The notes under the pieces were generated by a model, which saw only the letters and a program-made list of their open reading frames with translations, had not been told where the DNA came from and did no database searches. From positions 124,001 to 188,000 of the forward strand of contig CALDSU010000005.1 of the NCBI GenBank assembly GCA_937924525.1: a DNA stretch of 64,000 bases, given 5' to 3'. This DNA is from an uncultured Bryobacteraceae bacterium (GTDB lineage Bacteria > Acidobacteriota > Terriglobia > Bryobacterales > Bryobacteraceae). Shown here one piece after another: positions 38,428 through 46,630 of this stretch (position 1 is the first letter of the stretch; each line of letters starts with the position of its first letter). The translations under genes were made by a program, and so were the position numbers.

Positions 38428-39896
38428 ACCAACTTCTCCGCGATTTTCGCCGAGGACAATACCCCCGGCACGCCCGCGCCGGGATGCGTCCCCGCACCGG
38501 CAAAGAACAGATTATCGAAATCCTCAGAGGCGTTGTGCGGCCGGAACCAGGCCGATTGCCGGAAAATCGGCTCGAACGAGAATCCGGCGCCCTGGTAACT
38601 GTTCAACGTAGTTTCAAAGTCCAGCGGGGTGAACAGCCGCTCGGTCGCCAGGTGGTCCAGGAGGCCCGGCAGGTATTTGCGGTCGAGGAACTGCATCACG
38701 CGGTCGCGGAACGGGCGCGCCTCCTGCGTCCAATCGATCCCGCTGGCCTGGTTGGGCACCGGGATCAACGCGTAGAAGCACTCGTGGCCGGGCGGAGCGA
38801 CGCGCGGGTCCGTTGCGCTCGGCCGGTGAAGATAGAGCGAAAAATCCTCCGCCAGCTTCTTTTTGTTGAAGATGTCGTCCAACAGTTCCTGGTAGCGTTC
38901 GCTCAGGATGATCGTGTGATGCCGAATCTCGGGGTACAGTTTGGACGCGCCGAAGTAGATCACAAAGAGCGACATCGAGTAACGCATGCGCTCCAGTTTA
39001 CGGTCGGTCATGCGCGGCCGAGCCTCCGGCGCGATCAGTTTGCGGTAGGTGTTGGCCACGTCGGCATTGCTGACGATCGCGTCCGCTTCCAGCAACTCTC
39101 CGCGCGCGGTCTCGACGCCCAATACCCGCCGCCCTTCGGTCCGGATGCGGGTTACCGGCGTCGAAAGCCGCACGCAGCCGCCGATTTCCCGGAACAGGCG
39201 CCCGAAGGCGTCCACCAGCGCGCCGGTGCCGCCCATCACGTAATGCACGCCCCACTCGCGCTCCAGGTAATGGATCAACGCGTAGATTGAGGTTGTCTGG
39301 AAGGGATTGCCGCCCACCAGCAGTGGATGGAAGCTAAACACGCGGCGGAGCAGCGGGTCTTTGACGTACTTGGACACGAAACTATATACCGTGCGATACG
39401 ACTCCAGCCGCACCAGGTCCGGCGCCACGCCCAACATATCTCCGAATCGCAGGAACGGCCGGTCCGACAGTTCGACAAAACCCTTGTCGAAGATCGCCTT
39501 CGCTTTGCGGATCATGGCGCGGTAGCCGTCCAGATCTGCGGGGGCGAACTCGGCGACGCGGCGTTCGGTTTCCCGCTCATCGCCGTTGTACTCGAACCAG
39601 CGACCGTCGTGGAATTCGATGCGGTAGAACGGGTCCACCGGCACGATCCGGACATAGTCCTCCGTGCGCCGGCCGGCGGCGGCAAAGATCTCGTCGATCA
39701 AAAACGGCGCGGTGATGACGGTGGGCCCGGCATCGAACGTGAACCCGTCTTGCTGATAGACGTAAGCGCGACCGCCGAGTTTGTCACGCGCTTCGATCAG
39801 GTGGACCTGATAGCCGGCGGCTTGCAGGCGGATGGCGGTCGCCAAGCCGCCGAAACCGCTACCGATAACAATGATCTTTTTCGGAAGCTCTGCCAT
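38412..39896 (-). CDS. crtI: phytoene desaturase-type carotenoid dehydrogenase
   Basis: 494 residues, the normal CrtI length. The FAD-binding motif is VIGSGFGGLATAIRLQAAG; the family landmarks GFTFDAGPTVIT (after GGRAYVY) and LFFAGAGTHPGAGVPGVLSSAK near the end are clear. It introduces conjugated double bases into phytoene or its C30 counterpart with FAD in the membrane. Its start lies 38 bases inside the upstream crtE end and its end overlaps the crtB start, so it is within the operon. Desaturase and oxygenase members of the family (CrtN, CrtP) look alike, so exact product is not certain. Confidence 0.88.
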   Translation of the reverse strand: MAELPKKIIVIGSGFGGLATAIRLQAAGYQVHLIEARDKLGGRAYVYQQDGFTFDAGPTVITAPFLIDEIFAAAGRRTEDYVRIVPVDPFYRIEFHDGRWFEYNGDERETERRVAEFAPADLDGYRAMIRKAKAIFDKGFVELSDRPFLRFGDMLGVAPDLVRLESYRTVYSFVSKYVKDPLLRRVFSFHPLLVGGNPFQTTSIYALIHYLEREWGVHYVMGGTGALVDAFGRLFREIGGCVRLSTPVTRIRTEGRRVLGVETARGELLEADAIVSNADVANTYRKLIAPEARPRMTDRKLERMRYSMSLFVIYFGASKLYPEIRHHTIILSERYQELLDDIFNKKKLAEDFSLYLHRPSATDPRVAPPGHECFYALIPVPNQASGIDWTQEARPFRDRVMQFLDRKYLPGLLDHLATERLFTPLDFETTLNSYQGAGFSFEPIFRQSAWFRPHNASEDFDNLFFAGAGTHPGAGVPGVLSSAKIAEKLVCERI

Positions 39897-40692
39897 ACAG
39901 ATAGTCGAGAAGGAGATGCGGACCGCAGCCCGGGTCCGCGAAGGGAACGAGCAGGTCCCGTGCTTGGCTGATCGTCCGGGTCACCTCGCCGAGGTCGCGC
40001 AGTTCGTCGTCCAGGTAATCGTCCGTGGTCTGGAAGGCCAGGCCGAAAGCGCGGCCGAAGCTTTCCAGGGCGCGTCGCCGGTCTGCGGTCAGGCGCGCGA
40101 ACAGGGTGCCGGCGCGTACCGCGAGCAAGAACAGCGGGGCGGTCTTCAATTCGTTCATCCGTGCGCGGGCCTGCTCGCGCGAGGCGCCGGACAACGCGAG
40201 GTCCATCGCCTGCCCCGCCACCAGCGCGTCGCAGTCCAGCACCTTGAGCAGATCCTGCTGGAAAGCGACCAGCACCGGGAGTTCCCGCGGCGACGACGGA
40301 AGGTTCAGGACGCACCGCGCGGCCAGCGCCACCAGAGAGAACGCCGCCAGCAGCGCGACCGGCTCGCCGAAAGCCACGTGCGTGCTCGGACGGCCGCGGC
40401 GGAGCGCCTCGTCGTCCATGCAAGGCAGATCATCCACGATGAGCGATGCGCAATGCAGCAGTTCCACGCTCAGCGCGGCGCGCAGCACCCGGGCGTTCTC
40501 CGCGCCCAGCATGTCCGCCACCAGCAGGGAAAGGAGGGGACGGAAGCGCTGGCCGCCACCCAGGACGGCGTAGCGCATGGCTTCGCGCACGCGTCCTCCT
40601 TCCGAGCCGGGACAGTCCGCGAGCAGATCCTCGAGGTGCGCTTCGATCAGTCTTCGCCGCGCCGAGAGTGCGGGATGGAGGAGCCTCGTCAT
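39859..40692 (-). CDS. crtE: polyprenyl diphosphate synthase (GGPP/FPP type)
   Basis: 277 residues. First Asp-rich motif DDLPCMDDE (87-95, with the four-residue spacing usual in bacterial GGPP/FPP synthases), then GRPSTH; the second is TTDDYLDDE (222-230, DDxxD). The pocket-floor residues before the first motif (SLIV) and the helices fit short-chain C15-C20 products. It makes the precursor for phytoene synthase. First gene of the operon: no ribosome binding site is strong at the ATG, and the presumed promoter lies in the 165-base gap to the uroporphyrinogen-decarboxylase-like gene. The last 38 bases overlap crtI. Confidence 0.85.
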   Translation of the reverse strand: MTRLLHPALSARRRLIEAHLEDLLADCPGSEGGRVREAMRYAVLGGGQRFRPLLSLLVADMLGAENARVLRAALSVELLHCASLIVDDLPCMDDEALRRGRPSTHVAFGEPVALLAAFSLVALAARCVLNLPSSPRELPVLVAFQQDLLKVLDCDALVAGQAMDLALSGASREQARARMNELKTAPLFLLAVRAGTLFARLTADRRRALESFGRAFGLAFQTTDDYLDDELRDLGEVTRTISQARDLLVPFADPGCGPHLLLDYLYGRASEKDHCYR

Positions 40693-40770
40693 TTTAGTCT
40701 TGCCTTACACAGATTAAGACGCCTTCTTCCACGCCGCATTTAATTTTGCCGGGGCAGCAAGCCGTACGCC

Positions 40771-40788
40771 GCCGACGCGCCCGTCGGC
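40771..40788 (-). terminator. 7-bp hairpin upstream of the carotenoid operon
   Basis: GCCGACG (40771-40777), loop CGCC, CGTCGGC (40782-40788), perfect. It lies about 70 bases after the stop of the UroD-like gene on the minus strand and 80 bases before crtE, so it may end the previous transcript. No T-run. Confidence 0.4.
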
Positions 40789-40857
40789 TCGGAACGGACG
40801 CCGCTGCCTCCCGGCCGCGCGCGATCTCGTGCAGCCCTGCGAGAATTCGAGATCTCG

Positions 40858-41898
40858 TCAGGCTTGGCGCGCCCGCACGGCCTCCGCCAGTGCCTGGATA
40901 TTGGCCGCCGGCATGCCGGGGCTCACGCCGCCGCCCAGCGACAGGATCGTGCGGCCCGCGTCCGCCCGCTCCAGAATGCGCCACGCCGCTTGTTTGACTT
41001 GCGCGGGCGTGCCGCGCACCCCCACCTCGAGCGGCGCGACGTTCCCCATCAGGCACAGCCGCCCGGCGGTCGCCGCGCGCACTTCCTCCATGTCGAGGTT
41101 GTGGGTGAAGTTCAGCACGTCAAAGCCGGTCTCCGGCAGGTCGTGGAGGAAGGGCTTGATGTTGGCGTCGTTGTGATACGCCTTCACCCATGTATCCGGA
41201 AACGACGCGCAAATCCGCTGGAGATAAGGGTGAGCGAACTCGAGATACATCCGGCGCGAGAGCAACCCCGGGATATCGTCCAGCACAAAGATCCCCTCGA
41301 CGCCTGGCCCGACGGCTTCCACCTGCGTTTCCAGCCAGCGGATGGTGGCCTCGGTGGTACAGCGCAGCAACGCGTGGGCGCCCTCCGGGGACTCCACCAG
41401 ATCGGTGAGGAATTCGTTGACGCCGCGGACGAACGCCGCAGTGCAGAGCGGCCCCCGCGCGGTGACAAGCGGCGTGACAAAACCTTCCCGGGCGATCCGC
41501 GGGACGATCCGCCGGTAACGCTGCAACGCCCACGGCATCAGGCCGTCGGTGGCCGGCTTGATAGGCGAAAAGCGGGCGATGTCCTCCGCCCGGAACAGCA
41601 CCGGCGACTGCTGCGGAGGCTGGTCCGGCAGAAAGTGCAGCCGCGTCCCGAACGCCGAAGGCTCGATGGCCATCCCGTACTCGACCCACCACGAGGGAAA
41701 CGGAATCACCTCGGGAAACTCCCGGGCGAACCGCAGGTTGGCCTCGAACCAGGCGTGCTCGTCCAGGTAGAAGTCTAGGTGGCTGACGCCCGCCCAGCCG
41801 GGAATCCAGGGGCTGTCGATGATCAGCGCGAGCGGCGTCCGCGCGACCGGGTCCCCTTTGGCCGCCGCGCGAATCTGTTCCCACTGTTCGGGACGCAT
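40858..41898 (-). CDS. uroporphyrinogen decarboxylase-fold protein (methyltransferase-like)
   Basis: 346 residues of the UROD/MtaA superfamily. The N-terminus lacks the usual Arg cluster of true HemE, so haem synthesis is unlikely. Later segments (FAHPYLQRICASFPDTWVKAYHNDANIKPFL and GRLCLMGNVAPLEVGVRG, then ILSLGGGVSPGMPAANIQALAEAV) resemble the corrinoid or methyltransferase-like members that are common near polysaccharide catabolism genes in this type of organism. GAGGAG precedes the ATG. It follows the heparinase-like gene by 9 bases, so they are one operon. Function is not determined. Confidence 0.78.
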   Translation of the reverse strand: MRPEQWEQIRAAAKGDPVARTPLALIIDSPWIPGWAGVSHLDFYLDEHAWFEANLRFAREFPEVIPFPSWWVEYGMAIEPSAFGTRLHFLPDQPPQQSPVLFRAEDIARFSPIKPATDGLMPWALQRYRRIVPRIAREGFVTPLVTARGPLCTAAFVRGVNEFLTDLVESPEGAHALLRCTTEATIRWLETQVEAVGPGVEGIFVLDDIPGLLSRRMYLEFAHPYLQRICASFPDTWVKAYHNDANIKPFLHDLPETGFDVLNFTHNLDMEEVRAATAGRLCLMGNVAPLEVGVRGTPAQVKQAAWRILERADAGRTILSLGGGVSPGMPAANIQALAEAVRARQA

Positions 41899-41907
41899 AC
41901 GTGCTCC

Positions 41908-43863
41908 TCAGGATTGAGCCAGACGCAGGGTCCAGTCGGCCTGTAGGGGCGGCCGCGCGGCTCTCAGGAGGAGCCGGTAGAGCTTGCCGCCCCACGACCC
42001 GCGCAAGGATTCGTCTTCGATCGGGATCTCTTCCGCCTGCGCCTGGAAGGTCTGCGCTGGAAAGCGGAGCGTGACCCGCGTGTCCTTCAGGAAACCGCCG
42101 CTGAGCGTGACCCGGCCGGCCTCCACCCGTGGCGGGCAGGGCGTCATGAACGTCAGGGTGATCTCCTCCGGCGTTCGCTCGAGGCTAAACTGCTCCCGCA
42201 GCACAATCTGGTTCTGCCGGCGGTCCAGCCGCAGAGTACGAATCCAGGACCGCAAGCCCGCCTTCGGCGGATAGGCGCCCGCGATGTCGAGCCGGAACTC
42301 GGCGGCCTCGCTGTCCGCCCGGTACGAGACGTGGCGCGCCTCGGCGCCGCGTCCGGGGAACTGCATCACGCCGCCGATGGTCGGCAGGTTGTGATAAGCC
42401 GACTGCATGGTCCAGATGTCGTAGCGCTTCGGTCCGAAGGTCTTCGCCGTATAGGTCTCGACGCCGACATCGATGACCGCCGGCTGGCCGTTGGCGTAAA
42501 CGATGAAATTGCCGACGTCGTTGTGGTTGTGGCTTTCGGCGTTGTGCCCGCCTTGCGCCGCCAGGTAGAGCCCTTCCGCCGACCCTTCGCGCACGCGCGC
42601 GGTCATCACCTGGATTCCTGGCATCCACGCGTCGCGCGCCAGGGGCTGGCCGGCGGGGGCCTGCCGGAGCGTTTCGCGGTTGAAGATCGCGTGCAGCGTC
42701 CGGCCGATGCTGCCTTCGCTGCCCCGCCGGGAGCGCCCCGCCCAGGCGCCCAGCGCTTGCAGCGGCGCATCGCCGATCCGGCGGCCATATCGGAAGACGA
42801 GGTCGCCCGGCAACCGTACCCGAGCCGGCGCGTCGGCGAAGTTCACGAACCAGTCTTCGAAAATATGCGCCCGCCACACGTAACGGCCGATTTCGCCGAT
42901 CAGGGGCATGCGGTAGAAATCGATGCGGCCTTCGCTGGCCGAATACAACAGTTCGAGGTTGTCGAACAGCGAACCGCCCGCCCGGGTCCAGTAGCTGGGA
43001 CCTTCGTCGCAGCCGCCGTCCTCGTGGTATCCGTCCAGAAAGCGGTCCAGGCTGCGCAGGATCTTGTGGACCGAAGCGGTGCGCCGCCGCGGGTTTCGCT
43101 CCATCAGCAGGGTTGCGGTCAGCCAGTTGGAGTTGATCCACGGGTTCCAGTTATTCACCGGGCGGTCGGAGTGGAATCCCATCCAGCCGAAGGCCTCGCG
43201 GTCGATGCAGGGCGTCAGGATGCGGCGGTCGATCTCCCCATGGATGCGGGGGCGCACCAGGGGAGAAACCTCGTCCAGACGCGATCCTACCAGATAGTCG
43301 GTCCAGGCCAGCAGGCTGGCGGTTTCGGCGGCGAACAGGTCGACCACAGGTTCGGTGAAATCGGGCAAGCCCACGCCCGCGCGCTGCGCTCCAAGATGCG
43401 CGGGAACTCCCCAGAAGGTTTCTTCACAGGTGGCCCAAATGCCATTCACGATCTCGTCCGTGAAGCGGCCCTTCCCTTCCGCGCACTCGCCCAGCACCAG
43501 TTCCTCCAGGCGGTGGCGGCGTTGGTCGCGGATCCGCTGGTACCCCGTGCGGTTGCCGGTGCGCTTGAATTCGAGAAACACGGAGGCGGGCAGCACGGGC
43601 CACGCCGCGCCCAGGTGCGGCTCGGCGGCGCGGACCAACTCCTCGCGTTCGGCGGAAGGTAGCCGCTCCCAGGCGGCGCGGTCGGTGGCCGGGGGGAACG
43701 GCCGCCACTGCTCCCTGGGAAGCAGCGCGGGCCCCAGTTTCTCGAACGGCCAGTTGCTGGAGAGTTGGCGGCGCTCCGGCGGCGCTTGCGCGCCCGCCAG
43801 CGCGAGCGGGCCGAGCGCGCCCCCGATCAGAAACTCGCGGCGGGAGGGAACGTGCCTGTTCAT
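41908..43863 (-). CDS. Tat-exported heparinase II/III-like protein
   Basis: 651 residues from ATG at 43863 (GGAGGATC upstream); the longer open frame is antisense to rhaM and is rejected. The Tat motif is SRREFLIGGALG. An alpha/alpha-toroid region (NNWNPWINSNWL) is followed by a beta-sheet region with ESHNHNDVGNFIVYANGQPAVIDVG and TMQSAYHNLPTIGG. Lyases of this family cleave acidic polysaccharides (heparin, alginate, oligo-uronides) using His and Tyr. It probably acts in the periplasm. Specificity is unknown; the divergent rhaM may hint at rhamnose-containing glycans but this is weak. Confidence 0.84.
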   Translation of the reverse strand: MNRHVPSRREFLIGGALGPLALAGAQAPPERRQLSSNWPFEKLGPALLPREQWRPFPPATDRAAWERLPSAEREELVRAAEPHLGAAWPVLPASVFLEFKRTGNRTGYQRIRDQRRHRLEELVLGECAEGKGRFTDEIVNGIWATCEETFWGVPAHLGAQRAGVGLPDFTEPVVDLFAAETASLLAWTDYLVGSRLDEVSPLVRPRIHGEIDRRILTPCIDREAFGWMGFHSDRPVNNWNPWINSNWLTATLLMERNPRRRTASVHKILRSLDRFLDGYHEDGGCDEGPSYWTRAGGSLFDNLELLYSASEGRIDFYRMPLIGEIGRYVWRAHIFEDWFVNFADAPARVRLPGDLVFRYGRRIGDAPLQALGAWAGRSRRGSEGSIGRTLHAIFNRETLRQAPAGQPLARDAWMPGIQVMTARVREGSAEGLYLAAQGGHNAESHNHNDVGNFIVYANGQPAVIDVGVETYTAKTFGPKRYDIWTMQSAYHNLPTIGGVMQFPGRGAEARHVSYRADSEAAEFRLDIAGAYPPKAGLRSWIRTLRLDRRQNQIVLREQFSLERTPEEITLTFMTPCPPRVEAGRVTLSGGFLKDTRVTLRFPAQTFQAQAEEIPIEDESLRGSWGGKLYRLLLRAARPPLQADWTLRLAQS

Positions 43864-43948
43864 GATCCTCCACAAGTAACACCACAGAGGACGCGAGGGA
43901 AGCCGCTGCCCGCGCCCGTTCCGCCGGATTACAATCGGGGAACCTGCC

Positions 43949-44269
43949 ATGCAACGTGTCTGCTTCTTGCTGAAGGTCCGGCCAGACCGGCTGGAAGAAT
44001 ACAAACAGCGCCATCGGGAAGTGTGGCCCGACATGCTGGCAGCCCTCCGCGAAACCGGCTGGCGCAACTATTCGCTGTTCTTGCGCGACGACGGGCTGCT
44101 CGTCGGCTATCTGGAAACCCCGGACTTTGAGGCGGCGCTGGCGGGAATGGCCGCCCGCGAAGTCAACCAACGGTGGCAACGCTCGATGGTTGAGTTCTTC
44201 GAGGGAGTCCCCGGAGCGCACGCCGACCAGCAACTGGAACGGCTGGAGGAAGTTTTCCACCTGGAGTGA
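43949..44269 (+). CDS. rhaM: L-rhamnose mutarotase
   Basis: 106 residues, the same length as known RhaM. The conserved Tyr-His set is visible (EEYKQRHREVWP), plus Trp and Tyr of the active site region (GWRNYSLFL, VNQRWQRSM). RhaM interconverts alpha and beta anomers of L-rhamnose. It is divergent from the heparinase-like gene by 85 bases and its stop touches the next gene. Other rhamnose genes (rhaA, rhaB, rhaD) are absent from the window. Some homologs act on other deoxy sugars. Confidence 0.9.
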   Translation: MQRVCFLLKVRPDRLEEYKQRHREVWPDMLAALRETGWRNYSLFLRDDGLLVGYLETPDFEAALAGMAAREVNQRWQRSMVEFFEGVPGAHADQQLERLEEVFHLE

Positions 44270-45091
44270 ATGTGGATGAGGGGTGCGACCGTGGGCCGAG
44301 TATTCCCAGCCGGCAACGCCAGAATCGCGCGCCGTCTTCCGCCGCTGCTGCTCGTGCTGGCGGCCGGGGCGGCCTCCCAGCCGGCCGAGCGGCTGGCCGG
44401 CTGGACCCAAACCGCGGTGATCCCGTTGCGGGGGCAATTACATCACGTTCAGGGAATCGATGTGGAAGGCGGCGTCCTGTGGGTCTCCTCGGTGCATGCG
44501 GCTCGCGGGAAAGGGTACCTGACGCGGTTCGAACTGCCCTCCGGACGGCTGCTCAGACAGGTGGAAGTGCAGCAAGGCCGCCGCATTCATCCTGGCGGGA
44601 TCACCCTGGATGGCGATTCGCTCTGGATCCCGGTGGCGGAGTATGACCGCGACGGTCCGACCACGATCGAACGCCGGCGCAAGGATTCGCTGGCGCGCGA
44701 AGCCTCCTTCGAAGTGGCCGACCACATCGGCTGCGTGGCCGCCAGCCCGGAAGGGCTGATCGGAGGCAACTGGGATAGCCGCCTGCTCTATCGCTGGTCG
44801 CGCCAGGGGAGGGAACTCAGCCGCCGGCCCAACCCCGGACGGACCGGATACCAGGATCTGAAAGCGGTGGACGGTTTTCTGATCGGCGCCGGCATCGCCG
44901 GGCGGGAAACCGGCTGGGTGGAATGGCTGGATTTGCGCAATTTTACCGTGCGGCGGCGGGTCGAGGCCGGCAGGACGGACCGCGGGGTGCTGTACACCCA
45001 GGAAGGAATGACCTTCCGGGATGGAAAACTCTACCTGCTGCCCGAGGACGATCCGAGCCGCCTTTTCGTCTTTACGCCGCCGGGGGACTAG
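44270..45091 (+). CDS. exported DUF6454-like propeller protein
   Basis: 273 residues. A positively charged N-terminus and the hydrophobic core LPPLLLVLAAGAAS suggest export. The rest is beta-rich with WD/propeller-like blades: HHVQGIDVEGGVLWVSS, HPGGITLDGDSLWIPVAEY, GGNWDSRLLYRW and EGMTFRDGKLYLLPED, consistent with DUF6454-type proteins that look like SMP-30 or beta-propeller relatives. No catalytic site is recognised. The start follows the rhaM stop immediately (TGAATG), so co-translation is likely. A second ATG two codons on is also possible. It converges with the first PilZ gene, 9 bases away. Confidence 0.65.
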   Translation: MWMRGATVGRVFPAGNARIARRLPPLLLVLAAGAASQPAERLAGWTQTAVIPLRGQLHHVQGIDVEGGVLWVSSVHAARGKGYLTRFELPSGRLLRQVEVQQGRRIHPGGITLDGDSLWIPVAEYDRDGPTTIERRRKDSLAREASFEVADHIGCVAASPEGLIGGNWDSRLLYRWSRQGRELSRRPNPGRTGYQDLKAVDGFLIGAGIAGRETGWVEWLDLRNFTVRRRVEAGRTDRGVLYTQEGMTFRDGKLYLLPEDDPSRLFVFTPPGD

Positions 45092-45100
45092 CCGCTTTAC

Positions 45101-45499
45101 TTAGGGCACGTCGCAAAGCGGGATCGGTTCTTCCACCTCGCAGTCCGGCGGAATCCAGCGCAGCCCCGTGGCGAACTCCACGCCCACCATGTACGAGTTG
45201 GTGATCTTTTGGGCGTGCCGCACCGCCGCCGAACCGGTGAGCTTGAAGCGTTCGGACTGAAACCGGATCATGGACGTGGGCAGTGGCTTCTCCGGCAGTT
45301 CCAGGGCCATCCCCGATTCCGAGACATTCAACACCTGGGCGGCCGCCACCATCTTTAGGGTGCCGTTCATATCGAGGTACGAAACCCGGAGCGTGCTGCC
45401 TGCGACCTGGTAACGGCGATGACGTCTCCGCTCTTTTCGCCGCAACGCGCTCCAACTGGGGGTGGACGTGACGCTGATGGAAGCCATTGCGATTGTCAT
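45101..45499 (-). CDS. PilZ domain protein
   Basis: 132 residues. The c-di-GMP binding signature of PilZ is recognisable: RRRHRRY (the RxxxR part) near residue 22-30 and VLNVSESGMALELPE (the NxSxxG part), then SYMVGVEF as the last strand. It would bind c-di-GMP in the cytosol. A paralog lies 109 bases upstream on the same strand, so the pair may form one unit. Neither has extra domains, so they are likely adaptor or effector proteins. Confidence 0.82.
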   Translation of the reverse strand: MTIAMASISVTSTPSWSALRRKERRRHRRYQVAGSTLRVSYLDMNGTLKMVAAAQVLNVSESGMALELPEKPLPTSMIRFQSERFKLTGSAAVRHAQKITNSYMVGVEFATGLRWIPPDCEVEEPIPLCDVP

Positions 45500-45608
45500 G
45501 TTATCAGCGCCGTGAGTTTTCGGTTAGGTGCTCTACGCCTGTGTCCTTAGGAAAATATGCTGTAGGCAGCTACTGGGAAAACTTGGACTTACGTTCTAAA
45601 ACCGGAAG

Positions 45609-45947
45609 TCATGGCTGGCTCTGGCGTACTGGAGAAATAGTCCTCGCCCGCTCCGGGTTCCACCGGTAACCCCCGGTGAACTCCAGCCCTACCCGGTAGC
45701 GCGGTCCCCAGCGGTCGCAGTGCCGGACGGCTGCCGAGGCAGCCAGCCCGAACTTCTCCGCCCGCAGGTGCAGCGTCGCCGGAGGCTCGATGGCTTGGGG
45801 CACCTCGACCTGCAAGCCGGATTCGCAGATGTCGATCCCCTTGGCCTGCATGGCCTGGTATCGGCCGTGCGCGTCCTGCCAGCTAATCCCCACCGCCACG
45901 CCGAGTCCGAATCGTGGAAAACGCCGATGTTCCTTGCCTCGCCGCAT
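45609..45947 (-). CDS. PilZ domain protein (second copy)
   Basis: 112 residues. Like its neighbour it has an N-terminal Arg cluster (EHRRFPRFG) and a D-x-x-E-S-G motif (IDICESGLQVEVP), with RYRVGLEF near the end. The final strand and the WNP ending parallel the other copy (RWIPPDCE). The second motif reads DICESG where the consensus is DxSxxG, so the Ser position is Cys and ligand binding is less certain. Located just upstream of the first copy. Confidence 0.8.
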   Translation of the reverse strand: MRRGKEHRRFPRFGLGVAVGISWQDAHGRYQAMQAKGIDICESGLQVEVPQAIEPPATLHLRAEKFGLAASAAVRHCDRWGPRYRVGLEFTGGYRWNPERARTISPVRQSQP

Positions 45948-45966
45948 CGTGGCCCTCTATCGTAGG

Positions 45967-45972
45967 AGTATA
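45967..45972 (-). promoter_or_regulatory. possible -10 element of the second PilZ gene
   Basis: TATACT on the minus strand lies about 20 bases before the ATG at 45947. A poorly matching -35 (TTACTA) is about 16 bases further upstream. A weak but best candidate in this intergenic stretch. Confidence 0.3.
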
Positions 45973-46081
45973 CGCTCCCGCCTACGGTTAGTAACTGAGA
46001 CCGACGGCGGGAAGTACTAAGCCATCGAACAGCCAAGTACTGGATTTCGTGCCCAGTTTCCGTGGAAGTGAACCGACGACC

Positions 46082-46303
46082 ATGACCAAAGTCGAATTGA
46101 CGTATCCCCTGGCCAAGCCGCTCGACGAAGACCTGCTTCGCCGGTTGGGGGATGTGCATGCGATTTACGGAATCAATCGCCTGGAGGTGAATCCGGATCT
46201 CAAGTCGTTGCGGGTGGGCTATGACGCGAGCCGGCTAACGCCGAAAGACGTGGAGGGAGCGCTGCGCCGGGCGGGAATCCCGATTGCGGCCGCCCATTCG
46301 TAA
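46082..46303 (+). CDS. small HMA-like ferredoxin-fold protein lacking CxxC
   Basis: 73 residues from ATG at 46082; an upstream GTG at 46049 is possible. Two alternating strand-helix-strand units (KVELTYPLAKPLDEDLLRRLG, IYGINRLEVNPDLKSLRVGYD, TPKDVEGALRRAGIPI) fit a heavy-metal-associated-type ferredoxin-like fold. The usual metal motif CxxC is absent, so it is not a normal metal chaperone. No function can be assigned. It precedes a gene-poor stretch and the carbamoyltransferase gene, on the same strand. Confidence 0.6.
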   Translation: MTKVELTYPLAKPLDEDLLRRLGDVHAIYGINRLEVNPDLKSLRVGYDASRLTPKDVEGALRRAGIPIAAAHS

Positions 46304-46630
46304 CCGGAACCGCTTCCCGGCAGGCGTGCGGGAACTTGCTAGAGTAAGACGAAGGCGTCACGATTACCTGGTCGAGAAGGATAGCGCCCGCGCCTCATGG
46401 CGCGAGCTTGCGAGCCCCGGCTGGGCGCGGGCCTGTGAGTTCGCCGAAGCAGGCGTGGCGGTGGAGCTCCGCCGGTTGGCCGAAGAACGGGGTGTGACGG
46501 CCGGCCGGTGCATCCACGGCGGGCGCGCCGCGCTCCCGGATCGGACGGCGTCCCCAAGCGCCTTTGCGCTGCTCGCGGCCAGCGGCCGCGCGTGCCCGGC
46601 CAGCCAGGCTACGTCTGAAGGAGGGATGGA
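46304..46630. other. gene-poor stretch before the carbamoyltransferase
   Basis: About 327 bases. One plus-strand frame (46284-46637, 117 codons) crosses it but is not similar to anything recognised and starts inside the preceding gene; the opposite frames are Arg/Pro-rich shadows. GC is high and there is no visible -10/-35. GGAGGG at 46619-46625 is the ribosome binding site of the next gene. It should hold a promoter; nothing else is seen. Confidence 0.4.

Noticed and set aside
36080-38503. Apparent fusion of a 300-residue N-terminal part with the molybdoprotein
   Set aside because: The N-terminal part is a shadow of crtB in another frame; the GTGA overlap at 37528-37531 gives a natural start.
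40693-40857. Possible CarH/LitR-type light operator before the crt operon
   Set aside because: No TGTACA-type repeats were seen; only a generic AT-richer stretch near 40698-40748.
41908-44067. Longer start for the heparinase-like protein
   Set aside because: The extra 68 codons overlap rhaM antisense and precede a good Tat signal with its own ribosome binding site.
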